Below are positions 1 through 8,405 of a stretch of DNA of 64,000 nucleotides, piece by piece. This DNA is from CBDCWQ01 sp965223435 (GTDB taxonomy: Bacteria > Myxococcota > Kuafuiibacteriia > Kuafuiibacteriales > Kuafuiibacteriaceae), in NCBI GenBank assembly GCA_965223435.1, contig CBDCWQ010000020.1:124001-188000 (forward strand), given 5' to 3'. The notes beneath the pieces are model-generated. The model saw only the letters and a program-made list of their open reading frames with translations, made no database searches and had not been told where the DNA came from. Position 1 is the stretch's first letter, and every line of letters starts with the position of its first letter. The position numbers and the translations under genes are program-made.

Positions 1-380
1 GAAAAAGGCTGCGAGCGTGAAGAAGCGCCGGGTGGCAAAGTCGGCCGCCAAAACGAAGTCCGCGGCCCGAAAAAAGGCTACGCGGGTGACAAAAGGTCGG
101 GTGGCCAAGTCTACGGCCAAGAAAAAGGCTGCGAGCGTGAAGAAGCGCCGGGTGGCAAAGTCGGCCGCCAAAACGAAGTCCGCGGCCCGAAAAAAGGCTA
201 CGCGGGCGACAAAAGGTCGGGTGGCCAAGTCAACGGCCAAGAAAAAGGCTGCGAGCGCGAAGAAGCGCCGTGTGGCAAAGTCGGCCGCCAAAACGAAGTC
301 CGTGACCCGAAAAAAGGCTACGCGGGCGACAAAAGGTCGGGTGGCCAAGTCAACGGCCAAGAAAAAGGCTGCGAGCGCGA
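1..380 (+). repeat. Tandem 120-bp coding repeat (about 3 copies visible)
   Basis: Bases 1-120, 121-240 and 241-360 are near-identical units differing at only a few positions, and a fourth partial unit starts at 361. Each encodes 40 residues mixing KRRVAKSAAKTK-, ARKKATR- and GRVAKSTAKKKAAS-like blocks. The array starts before the window, so the copy number is a minimum. The unit length is a multiple of three, so copy-number change would keep the reading frame. Confidence 0.95.
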
Positions 381-952
381 AGAAATCGAGCGCACCGGGT
401 TCGAAGAAGGCTGGCGCGGGTTCGGGCCGGGTGGCCGAGGACGGCGTGTGGTCCTCCTCGCCGGACGGCGTGATAGAGGATGAGGGTGGCACCCACGAGG
501 ATGTGCAGTCGCATCAACCAGATCCAACCGAATCGAGTCCTGGCGAGATGGCAGGCACGTGGCTCAAGGGCGACAAAGTTCGGGTGCTGGTCGTGGATGA
601 TGAGTCGGAAATTCTTGGTCTGCTGGTGCCGTTTTTACGATCGAAGGGCTACGCGGTCAGCGAGGCCCAAGACGGTGACCAAGCGTTGGAGAAGATCCTC
701 ACCGAAAGGCCCAACATTGTGGTGCTGGATGTGATGATGCCGGGTCTCAATGGTTGGGAGATCTCGCGGTATGTCCGGGCAAGGTCCGAACTCGACTCGG
801 TACGCATCATCATGGCGACCGGGATTGGTAAGGAAACCAACGCGGCGACCAGCCCGCTCTATGGAGCCGATGCTTACATCGACAAACCGTTTCAGCTGAA
901 GAAGGTGGAGACCACGGTCGCGGACCTGGTGCGACGAATGGAGAGCCGCTAG
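1..952 (+). CDS. Response regulator with histone H1-like repetitive N-terminus (5' end cut by window)
   Basis: The reading frame is open from base 2 and its repeat structure runs off the left edge, so the real start is upstream; the GTG at 17 is only an internal codon. The N-terminal part (to about nt 420) is 40-residue Lys/Ala/Arg-rich repeats resembling the tails of histone H1-like bacterial proteins. A linker rich in Ser, Gly and Pro follows. The C-terminal 120 residues form a receiver domain: the acidic pair in VVDDE near nt 594, the phospho-acceptor Asp in LDVMMPG at nt 728-730, and the conserved Lys in DKPF near nt 882. There is no output domain after the receiver, so the basic tail may be the effector, perhaps binding DNA or another polyanion (inference). 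No partner histidine kinase is visible. The receiver call is firm; the function of the tail is a guess. Confidence 0.85.
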   Translation, partial: KKAASVKKRRVAKSAAKTKSAARKKATRVTKGRVAKSTAKKKAASVKKRRVAKSAAKTKSAARKKATRATKGRVAKSTAKKKAASAKKRRVAKSAAKTKSVTRKKATRATKGRVAKSTAKKKAASAKKSSAPGSKKAGAGSGRVAEDGVWSSSPDGVIEDEGGTHEDVQSHQPDPTESSPGEMAGTWLKGDKVRVLVVDDESEILGLLVPFLRSKGYAVSEAQDGDQALEKILTERPNIVVLDVMMPGLNGWEISRYVRARSELDSVRIIMATGIGKETNAATSPLYGADAYIDKPFQLKKVETTVADLVRRMESR

Positions 953-1077
953 GCGCTTCTTGGGGTTGCCAAGGGGTGTGGGGTTGCCCGGGTATTGGGC
1001 GTTATCGCAGTCGTTCTCGGCACCTGGCCGTTTTTTTGACTCCTTGAGTCAGTGTCCGGCCCCGCAAAAAACTTGCG

Positions 1078-2970
1078 GTGTGTGCGGGGAGCACGAATGA
1101 TGCCCGGGTGCGCGTTGATGGCCTCCGCACCGCTTTGTTGGGGTTCGCCTTAGGTTCCGTTTTTTGTTCGGCCACACTTTGGGCCGTGCCCGCGAAAAAG
1201 GCGCCAGAACTCGAGGAGCTTCGGGCTTTCGAGAAACGTCTGCGAGCCTCGCCCAGTAAACTGAAATACCGACACAACATTCAGCGGTTGATTGCGGACT
1301 GGGCTCGGGTGCGAAGGGCAGCCACCGGTCAAGTAGAGCTCGAAGCGCTTCAGGGGGAAGCTCGAGCCTGGCATTTGTTGGCGCATTGGTCGGGGAGGGC
1401 CCAAGACAAGGCTCGAGGCCAGGCTCTTGACCGCCAGATCGCCTCCAAAAAGAAGCAGGTGCTCAGAAAATCCCGCAAGGTTCTGAAGTCGAAACGGATA
1501 GAGCGCGGTCTGAAGCGGCAGTGGCTTCAGTCTGCGAGGATCAAGAAGCTTTTCAAGGGCGTCCAGATCAGTCTGTCCATCGATGACCGCGTGCGGGTGC
1601 GGCGAAGTGAGATCAGTGGCACTCGAGACGGGACGCGTCGTGTCTATTTCGATTTCTATCCGGTGGCCGCGGCAAAAGGAGCGGCCAAAACGGTCATGCT
1701 CAAGCACTCCGAGGTGAAAAGAGTGCGCATCGCACAGTTTGATACCAACACTGTGCGCCTGGTGTTGGACTTTGTGTCGTCTTCTTCGCTGCCTGAGAAG
1801 ATTCGTTTGCTCCGAAAGAAACGAACGACCATTCTTGTTGGCACCGCCCCGAAGAGGCGGCCTCTAGCCCGCGCCCTGCGAGATCCCAAAAGAGCCGCAC
1901 AGGCATTGTCCGATACCTTGGCAGAAATCGTTCCTGCGGATGGTCGAGGGCGTTCAGAAAAAGCGCGTTCGAGCAAGACACATGGCAAGAAGTTGCTTCT
2001 CGAAGAGACACACCTGGATGCGCCTGCAGGCGACTCCGAGGACATGGGGCGCATTGTTGCCGAAATGCGCGAGGCCTATCCTGATATCGCGCTTTTGGCC
2101 GACGGCTCGTCGGCCAAAAGTGAACCGCTTCGGTTGCCCCGAACCAACGATGGGGGTTCCTGGCTGCGTATCCGGCGGGTGGTCGTAGATCCTGGGCACG
2201 GAGGAAAAGACCATGGGGCCATTGGGCGGGGCGGACTTCGCGAAAAAGATGTCAACTTGGGTATTGCAAAAAAATTGGGCGGCTATCTGAAACGAAAGCT
2301 TGGCGTAAAAGTCATCTACACCCGAACGCACGATCGCTTTGTTTCGCTTCCTGGGCGCTCCGCCATTGCGAATCAAAAGAAGGGTGATCTATTTGTTTCG
2401 ATACATGCCAATGCCTTTTGGAAACGCAAGATTCATGGCATCGAAACCTACTACCTCAACACGACTTCAAACCGCTACGCTCGGCGTCTCGCCGCTCGGG
2501 AGAACGCGCTTGCCCGGCATGACAAGGACCGCGGACCCGGGCCAGACGACCCCTCGTCGGGGAGGAGCGCTTTGCCTCCGGGGACCCTCGGGCGAGACCT
2601 ACGCCTTGTTTTGGCGGACCTGGCGATGCGCTCGGCGACCGCCGAATCGAAGCGTTTAGCAGGATACGTCCAGGGCTCTCTTGTGGGATCTCTCAGAAGG
2701 CGCTACTCAAAGGTCCGGGACCTGGGTGTGAAGCATGCATTGTTTTATGTCTTGCTGGGTGCGAGGATGCCTTCGATTCTTGTGGAGACCGGCTTTGTGA
2801 CCAACACAATGGAGGCCAAGCGTTTGAGGCGTGATGCGTACCAGGCACAAATCGCCACTGCGATTGGTCGCGGTATTGCGCGTTTCATTCGCGAGCGTGA
2901 GGCTTTGGCTGCGCGGAGTGACACTGGGTCCGGGCGTCTCCCGTCGGTCTTCAAGAGAGCTATCCAATGA
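1078..2970 (+). CDS. N-acetylmuramoyl-L-alanine amidase, AmiC type (AMIN + Amidase_3)
   Basis: Zn-dependent amidase predicted to cleave the amide bond between muramic acid and the peptide stem during cell separation. A short N-terminal hydrophobic stretch (about residues 14-38, ending before AVPAKKAPE) looks like a signal peptide. A basic helical region follows, then an AMIN-like beta domain (about residues 160-260). The Amidase_3 domain (about 365-605) has VVVDPGHGGKDHG (first Zn His), the Glu in LREKDVNL, SIHANA (second Zn His) and the catalytic Glu in LVETGFVTN. The start is GTG 1078; an in-frame GTG at 1108 would give a shorter signal peptide. At 630 residues it is longer than enterobacterial AmiC because of the basic N-terminal region. 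It stands alone on this strand. Confidence 0.9.
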   Translation: MCAGSTNDARVRVDGLRTALLGFALGSVFCSATLWAVPAKKAPELEELRAFEKRLRASPSKLKYRHNIQRLIADWARVRRAATGQVELEALQGEARAWHLLAHWSGRAQDKARGQALDRQIASKKKQVLRKSRKVLKSKRIERGLKRQWLQSARIKKLFKGVQISLSIDDRVRVRRSEISGTRDGTRRVYFDFYPVAAAKGAAKTVMLKHSEVKRVRIAQFDTNTVRLVLDFVSSSSLPEKIRLLRKKRTTILVGTAPKRRPLARALRDPKRAAQALSDTLAEIVPADGRGRSEKARSSKTHGKKLLLEETHLDAPAGDSEDMGRIVAEMREAYPDIALLADGSSAKSEPLRLPRTNDGGSWLRIRRVVVDPGHGGKDHGAIGRGGLREKDVNLGIAKKLGGYLKRKLGVKVIYTRTHDRFVSLPGRSAIANQKKGDLFVSIHANAFWKRKIHGIETYYLNTTSNRYARRLAARENALARHDKDRGPGPDDPSSGRSALPPGTLGRDLRLVLADLAMRSATAESKRLAGYVQGSLVGSLRRRYSKVRDLGVKHALFYVLLGARMPSILVETGFVTNTMEAKRLRRDAYQAQIATAIGRGIARFIREREALAARSDTGSGRLPSVFKRAIQ

Positions 2971-3162
2971 CAAGGCTTTGTGGAGGTAGGACCACAGCGC
3001 GAGCCGGAGATCCTTGTCGTGGTGTGTGGGTGAATACGGTTGCGGGTCTGGTGGGTTTCACCACCTTTTTTTCGCCAACAGAAAGGAGAACGTGTCGGGC
3101 AAGTGACGGAGTTAGGCCAGAGGGTATGACTAATTCCGTACGTCCGGTATGATCAGGGTCCA

Positions 3163-3855
3163 TTGCTGTCCCATGAGATCAGGTCTGCACTCGAGGTGCA
3201 CGGGATTTCAACACGCGCCCATGTGGATGTTCTCCACTCGTCCGCGGTGTACGAAGTCCTGAAGGACGTATTGAGCGACGCGAGTATTCACAGGCATGAG
3301 TCTGTTGCGTCTGCGATTCGAACGGCGCGTTCGCATTGTCTGTCGGTCATTGTTGCGGCTGCGGACGAAGCGCCTGCGCTTTTGAAAGGACTGAATGCAC
3401 AAAACGTAGTTATCGCCGTCATCGTTGTTCAAGAGGAGCCCGACAGAAAAGCTTCGGCTGCGCTCCGCGCGCTCGGCGCGATGGACGTATGTCAGCGGAG
3501 TGATGAAGCGAATCTGAGAACGCTGGCACAGCGCGGGCTTGATTTCCGTGCGCTGTTGGCGCTGGAGCTTGCGCACCGCTGTGAGTCCAAGCGTCTCTTG
3601 AATCGAGAGCTTGAGCTGCTTGGGCAGCCACCAGAACAAATGAGTGATGACCTCACCACCTTCCAGCCGCCGCCGCTGCCCGTAGGGCCGACTTCACTGT
3701 ACGATCTCGACGAGGCGAGCGACGCCTTCGAGCGCTCATACATCGACCGTGTGCAGCAGTTGTGCGGAAGCGCGCGCGAGGCGGCTGCTCATCTCGGTGT
3801 GTCTTCAGCGACCTTGTCTCGTCGGTTGCGTAAAGAGGAGCCCCTCAATGGCTGA
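3163..3855 (+). CDS. Fis-type HTH protein with receiver-like N-terminal domain (first of a tandem pair)
   Basis: A 230-residue protein starting at TTG 3163; the frame is closed by a TGA at 3127 and there is no ATG before the conserved part. The C-terminal 45 residues form a Fis-family helix-turn-helix, with AAAHLGVSSATLSRRLRK as the recognition region. The first 130 residues alternate hydrophobic strands and helices like a receiver fold but lack a clear phospho-acceptor Asp in an LD-x-x-MP context. Unlike NtrC-family proteins there is no AAA+ domain. It overlaps the next gene by 8 bases, so the two are probably translationally coupled. It is probably a DNA-binding regulator with unknown targets. 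Confidence 0.65.
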   Translation: MLSHEIRSALEVHGISTRAHVDVLHSSAVYEVLKDVLSDASIHRHESVASAIRTARSHCLSVIVAAADEAPALLKGLNAQNVVIAVIVVQEEPDRKASAALRALGAMDVCQRSDEANLRTLAQRGLDFRALLALELAHRCESKRLLNRELELLGQPPEQMSDDLTTFQPPPLPVGPTSLYDLDEASDAFERSYIDRVQQLCGSAREAAAHLGVSSATLSRRLRKEEPLNG

Positions 3856-4528
3856 TGGCAACATGCCCCGGAAATTTCGGCTTGCTGTTGTAGACCGCGC
3901 CGGCCTGGCCGGCGTCTTCGAATCCATCGCGCGGCGAAAAGGCCTGTCGGTGGAAGTCGTTTCTTGCAGTTCTGCCCTTGAAGTTGTCGGAGAAGGTGGC
4001 CCGGGCGCTATCGGTGGCCTTGCGGTGAGTGTGGGGGCCTCTGGACCCTTTTTGACGGACTTGCTTCGATGGTCCGAAAGCGGCGTCAACATGCGGGTCC
4101 CAACCTTGGTCATCGGGGTGGGCAACGACGATGACGAGGCTGCAGCCAGAATGATTCTCAGCCGAGAGCATGTGGGCTGGCGCGACGCCGAGCCCGATCC
4201 CGAAGCACTACAGACGTGGCTGATGGTGGCTTTGGAGGTTCATGAGCTTCGGTCGTACCGCGCCGAGCACGATTCGGTGTCGGGGGCTCTGCGCGAAGCT
4301 CGGATGCAGCTTTTTCATGGCTTCATACAGTCTTATTCACCGCCGGACGGGCCCCCTTGCGGGCCACCGCTCCCCACCACTGCGGAGGAGATTCGCCCCC
4401 TGCGGGAGGCGCGCTCTCAGTTTGAGCGGAGCCATATCCAAGCCGCGGTTCGAGAGTGGGGGAGCCTCAAAGATGCCTCCGCAGCCCTCGGCATTTCGTA
4501 CACAAGCCTTTGGCGCCGGCTGCGCTAA
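3848..4528 (+). CDS. Fis-type HTH protein, second of a tandem pair
   Basis: A 226-residue protein; ATG 3848 lies inside the last codons of the upstream gene. It has the same architecture as its neighbour: an N-terminal alpha/beta domain (RLAVVDRAGLAGVFESIA, then predicted strands) and a C-terminal Fis-like HTH (about residues 185-226, AASAALGISYTSLWRRLR). No AAA+ ATPase or sigma-54 contact motif is present. The Pro-rich linker near residue 155 separates the halves. The pair probably arose by duplication and may form a heterodimer (inference). The next gene is convergent, 29 bases downstream. Confidence 0.65.
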   Translation: MADGNMPRKFRLAVVDRAGLAGVFESIARRKGLSVEVVSCSSALEVVGEGGPGAIGGLAVSVGASGPFLTDLLRWSESGVNMRVPTLVIGVGNDDDEAAARMILSREHVGWRDAEPDPEALQTWLMVALEVHELRSYRAEHDSVSGALREARMQLFHGFIQSYSPPDGPPCGPPLPTTAEEIRPLREARSQFERSHIQAAVREWGSLKDASAALGISYTSLWRRLR

Positions 4529-4557
4529 GGGCCTGAGATCGGATCGCCGTCCTGGGG

Positions 4558-5127
4558 TTAGGCCTCGGCCACCGCAGTGCCGACGATGAGTTTAGGGTCT
4601 ATCCCTAGAGCGGCGAGCGTTGTTTGCCACCGGTGGGCGTAGGGCGTATCGAAAATGACCGATTCGTCCACGTCCGCGGGAATCCACGAGCCTTGCCGTA
4701 TTTCCTGGTCGAGCTGGCCCTCACCCCACCCCGCGTAGCCAAGCACCAGGGTGTGACGGTCTGCTTTTTCGGTGGTTGCGAGATGCTCCAGAAACTCCCG
4801 AGAGGCGCTCACCCGCAAGCGATCCGTGACCCACATGCAGCGCTCGTCGATTTCGTGCGATTGGGCGGGGTCAAACACGATCCACCCGGTGTGAGGGGCC
4901 ACCGGCCCGCCCGACAGCACCGGGACGTCTGGCACCAGCGTGTCCTCTCGGCCGATCCCCAGTTCGTCTACGACACCCCTAAAGTTGATTGTAGCCGGGC
5001 GGTTGACGACAAAGCCGAGGGATCCCTCAGGCCGGTGATCGACTAGGAGAACCACCGAATGGGCAAAGTTCGGGTCCAACAGCGTTGGGCTGGCTACAAG
5101 GAAGCCAGGTGCAATGTTCGACGCCAT
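4558..5127 (-). CDS. YqgE/AlgH family protein
   Basis: At 189 residues it has the normal size for the family. Family hallmarks are visible: the opening APGFLVASPTLLDPNFAHSVVLL, the GSLGFVVNRP motif near residue 36, the VLSGGPV motif near 70, and LVLGYAGWGEGQLDQEI near 120-140. The biochemical role of the family is not settled; it has been linked to alginate regulation in Pseudomonas, but most members are uncharacterised. It is predicted cytosolic. It sits just downstream of the ceramidase-like gene on the same strand (34-bp gap), so the two may be co-transcribed. Confidence 0.9.
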   Translation of the reverse strand: MASNIAPGFLVASPTLLDPNFAHSVVLLVDHRPEGSLGFVVNRPATINFRGVVDELGIGREDTLVPDVPVLSGGPVAPHTGWIVFDPAQSHEIDERCMWVTDRLRVSASREFLEHLATTEKADRHTLVLGYAGWGEGQLDQEIRQGSWIPADVDESVIFDTPYAHRWQTTLAALGIDPKLIVGTAVAEA

Positions 5128-5161
5128 GGCCTGAAGCCTCTCATTATTGCGCCGCCACCTG

Positions 5162-6484
5162 CTAGGGATTTCTTCGGGGGCGGCGTTCGTCTGCGCGCGT
5201 CTTGACCCCAGATGCGAGACGAAGACCCACGTTAAGGACGTAGTCGGCGCCCGTAGTTCCTAGAAACGACAGGGTTTCGGTCTCGTACCGGTGAAATGCG
5301 GCACGACGCTCCGCGGCCAGTTCAAAGACGCGCTTTCCTACGGTGTAACCGAGGTACGTTCCATTGAAGGGAAGGATCGCCAGGCGGATTCCCAGGGATC
5401 GCGCGCGTTTTCGGGCGATCTTGGTCAAATCGCCGCTGAGCTCGGTGGGCAAGTGCATGAGGACTGCGTTTTGAATCGCGACGGCGCCGAAAGTGAGTCT
5501 GGGCATTCGCAAGAAAGGGGCGATGACAAACCCCGGAATGGCTTGCCCCGCGACCCGGTATTCGATCGGGGGGCTGGGCAAATCCAGTTGGGCGCTGGCG
5601 ATCGTTCCGTGGGTTCGCGCGTGCTTTTTGGCCGCCTCGAGGGCTTGGACGAGGGCGGGCTCGAGTCGCCTTGCCACTCGGCGTCCCCCCTCAAGGCCGG
5701 AGGAGGGCGGCTCGCTGCTTCCCACGCCCCCGGCGGCAAAACCCAGAAGGTCCACCCGGCCTCCTTCCAAGAGGCGGGCGACGTCGCCCGGGTAGTCACT
5801 GCTGATTTTCATGTGATCCGGTCCCCGGGTCACTGGATGGCAACCGTAGGTCCATAACGCCGCCGACTCTTTATCCTGGAGGTGCTCGATGCGAAGAACC
5901 CACAAGTGTTCGTCGACGGGGCCGTTCTTCTCGACGCGGTTGATGCAGACCCCAGGCACACGACGCTCGGCGAACCCGATCCGTGCGGGCGCAAGACGGG
6001 AGAGTGCGATTTTTGCAGCTTCGACGTGGGCCGACACGACGGCCCGAAAGCTTTCAGCCGCGAAAGGCCCAAAAACTTGGCCCCAGACCAGACCGTCGAT
6101 GAATCCGCCGGGTCCGGAATGGGTGTGGCTCGCGGTGAAAAACAGCCTACTCGTCCGGATGTGCCCGACCAGCGCGCGCCGGACGTGGTTCACCACATCC
6201 GGACTGGTCAGAAGCAGGTCCGCGGCAAAGATGACCAGGCGATGACGACCCGCCGCCAACGCAAAGGCCCGTACGTAGTTTTGGGTTGGTGATTCTAAGC
6301 TTCTGGCGCCGTCCCTTTTCCCATAGCCGGCAAGCGGTGTACCGCGTGGGGCCCGAATGGGGACCCGGGCCCACCCCCCTCGATAGGACCCGTGATCGGC
6401 CTCCGCGGATTGGGCCTCCTGGCGAATCGCGTCGACCGCCGCGATGAAGTGTCGTGAGGCCGCGAGCTCAGTCGTCGGTCCCAC
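5162..6484 (-). CDS. Neutral/alkaline ceramidase-like hydrolase; 5' end probably frameshifted
   Basis: The domain matches the N-terminal catalytic part of neutral ceramidases: TASHTHSGPGGF near residue 115 (the conserved HTHSGPGG zinc-site loop), a CHPVTRGPDHMK segment near 215, and SSDYPGDV after it. At 440 residues it is shorter than true ceramidases (about 650) and lacks their C-terminal Ig-like domain, so the substrate is uncertain. GTG 6484 is the only usable in-frame start. Upstream in the same frame is a run reading WPALLLAAVAAAAC, a lipoprotein signal with no start codon. An ATG in the other frame (6575) followed by KAYPTLLPPRASKR would supply the N-region if one base near 6530 were removed, giving about 470 residues. 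It is probably an envelope lipoprotein in its intact form. Confidence 0.7.
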   Translation of the reverse strand: MGPTTELAASRHFIAAVDAIRQEAQSAEADHGSYRGGWARVPIRAPRGTPLAGYGKRDGARSLESPTQNYVRAFALAAGRHRLVIFAADLLLTSPDVVNHVRRALVGHIRTSRLFFTASHTHSGPGGFIDGLVWGQVFGPFAAESFRAVVSAHVEAAKIALSRLAPARIGFAERRVPGVCINRVEKNGPVDEHLWVLRIEHLQDKESAALWTYGCHPVTRGPDHMKISSDYPGDVARLLEGGRVDLLGFAAGGVGSSEPPSSGLEGGRRVARRLEPALVQALEAAKKHARTHGTIASAQLDLPSPPIEYRVAGQAIPGFVIAPFLRMPRLTFGAVAIQNAVLMHLPTELSGDLTKIARKRARSLGIRLAILPFNGTYLGYTVGKRVFELAAERRAAFHRYETETLSFLGTTGADYVLNVGLRLASGVKTRADERRPRRNP

Positions 6485-6740
6485 ACATGCCGCGGCCGCG
6501 ACGGCTGCCAGCAGGAGCGCTGGCCACTTGCCTCTTGGAGGCTCGAGGGGGCAACAGAGTTGGATAGGCTTTCATAGCAATTTTCCATAGTTGAGGCCAT
6601 CTTTCAAATCCATGGGCGCCTGCGGGGACCGGGGTCAGGGGCCGCGCCTTTGGCCCCCAAGAACGAGGGTCCATGCACGAGATTTTGGTCGGCGAACCAT
6701 TTCGGGATTAGAGTTCCATGGCGTGCGCGTTTTGGTCGAT

Positions 6741-8405
6741 ATGACACTCAGATGGGCTTTTGGCTGGGTGGGCTCTTGGCGTCGTGCTCAGACGGTGCTC
6801 CTCTTGTTGGCTCTTGGGGTCGGCCTTGGGTCCGGTTGCCGGCGCCGCGAAGGGGCCACCCCGCCGGCCAGGGCCACGGCTGCCGCTTATGTTCCGAAAC
6901 GGGTGGCGGAAATCTACTTCAGCACCGACGTGTACGGCTATATTGAGCCTTGCGGGTGCACCACCGAACCCCTGGGCGGGCTTCCTCGGCTGGCGTCGGT
7001 GGTTCTGGGCGGCCACAAAAACCGCGCTTTGCTCGATGCGGGCAATTTCCTTTTCCCCAAAGAGGGCCTGTCGGAGGTCACGAAGGAACAGCATCTCTTG
7101 AAGGCGCGCATGCTTGCCCGCGCCTATCGGCAGCTGGGCGTGGCCGCGGTGAACCTGGCAGAGCTCGATTTTTCGGCGGGTCTCACGTTCCTCGAAACGC
7201 TCAAACAAGAGGGGGCTTTTCCGCTTGTTTCGGCCAACGTGCGGCCCGAGGCGGACAAGCCGGACGTTGCGCGCTCTTTTCTTCGGAGAATAGGGGCGAT
7301 CCATTTTGGAATCACCGGGGTGGCAACGCCCGAGAACATCGCTGCTCTGAAGCTTCCGGTGGCGGCCATCGAGTACGCACCGCAACTCGCGCTTGAAGTC
7401 CGCCACCTGATCAAAAAGGGGGCGGAGGTCGTGATTGTATTGGCCCAGGTCGGTGAGGAGGGGGCGCGTGCGCTCGCACGTGCGGTGCCGGACATCGACA
7501 TCATCATTCGCGGACCGGGAACCCCTATTGAGCGCGCGCCCAGCACGCCCGTTCGCGCTGAGGGGGTCATCATTGTGGAGGCCGGGCAGCAGGGCCAACA
7601 TGTGGGTCGCATGCGTTTTTCCTTGGGCGCGGCGATGCCTACGAAGCCAATCACCCTAGATGACGGAGGTGCTCGCGCCAAAAAACGGCGCGAGCTTATC
7701 GCTCGGCAGATCAAGGCCTACTCGACTGAACTCGAGGCCTGGAAGACCCAGCCTGAAAAGGCGGGTGCGGCCCGGGCCAAGGCGGAGCAGATTCAGAGGC
7801 TCAAGGCCAAACTTGCGGTCCCTTTGCCCTCACCCAAGTCGCCCGAAAAGCCTCACGTGCGCATCGACCTTGTTCGTCTCGACGGCAAAGTTGCCGACGA
7901 TGGGGGCACCAAGGCCTTGCTCGAGGCCTACTACGCACAACTGAAGGCTTTTAACCTCGAGAAGGGCAATCTGGAGTTGTGTGTTCGGCCAAACAAGAGC
8001 GTGCCCACCTACGTGGGCACAAAGAAGTGTGCGCCCTGCCATCAACCTGCGTATCAGTTCTGGAAACGGACCAAGCACGCGCGCGCGTGGGCTACGCTGG
8101 AAGATCAGAACAAGCACTATGATCTCACGTGTGTGGGCTGTCATGTGGTTGGCTACGAGAAACCGGGTGGGTTCTGCAGGCTCAAGGACGTGGGGCCATT
8201 TCAGGATGTGGGCTGCGAGAACTGCCATGGGCCGGGCAGTGCTCACGTCAGCGGTGGAGGCAAGGCTGCCATTGTGCGTCGGACCACCGAAGCGACGTGT
8301 GCATCGCACTGCCATGTGCCCGAGCACAGCGATGCTTTTGTCTACGAAACGTATCTGAGAAAGATCACCGGTCCGGGTCATGTCTTGAGCTCGGCGTCAA
8401 AATAG
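6741..8405 (+). CDS. Lipoprotein fusing a metallophosphoesterase-like domain to a multihaem cytochrome domain
   Basis: ATG 6741 gives a 554-residue protein with a lipoprotein-type signal (hydrophobic LLLLALGVGLGSGC). Longer in-frame starts upstream lack a signal. Residues about 55-300 resemble the 5'-nucleotidase/metallophosphoesterase family seen in Myxococcota and Planctomycetes, with the diagnostic IEPCGCTTEPLGGLPR block and NLAELDF. A charged helical stretch (about 300-390) precedes a C-terminal cytochrome c554-like domain. CXXCH haem sites are at residues 430 (CAPCH), 464 (CVGCH) and 492 (CENCH), and a variant CASHCH is at 520, followed by VPEHSDAF. It is predicted to face the periplasm and carry covalent haem. 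The redox partner and the hydrolase substrate are unknown. Confidence 0.8.
   Translation: MTLRWAFGWVGSWRRAQTVLLLLALGVGLGSGCRRREGATPPARATAAAYVPKRVAEIYFSTDVYGYIEPCGCTTEPLGGLPRLASVVLGGHKNRALLDAGNFLFPKEGLSEVTKEQHLLKARMLARAYRQLGVAAVNLAELDFSAGLTFLETLKQEGAFPLVSANVRPEADKPDVARSFLRRIGAIHFGITGVATPENIAALKLPVAAIEYAPQLALEVRHLIKKGAEVVIVLAQVGEEGARALARAVPDIDIIIRGPGTPIERAPSTPVRAEGVIIVEAGQQGQHVGRMRFSLGAAMPTKPITLDDGGARAKKRRELIARQIKAYSTELEAWKTQPEKAGAARAKAEQIQRLKAKLAVPLPSPKSPEKPHVRIDLVRLDGKVADDGGTKALLEAYYAQLKAFNLEKGNLELCVRPNKSVPTYVGTKKCAPCHQPAYQFWKRTKHARAWATLEDQNKHYDLTCVGCHVVGYEKPGGFCRLKDVGPFQDVGCENCHGPGSAHVSGGGKAAIVRRTTEATCASHCHVPEHSDAFVYETYLRKITGPGHVLSSASK

Noticed and set aside
1..380. 120-bp repeats as a CRISPR array
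   Set aside because: No spacers; the units are contiguous, in frame and coding.
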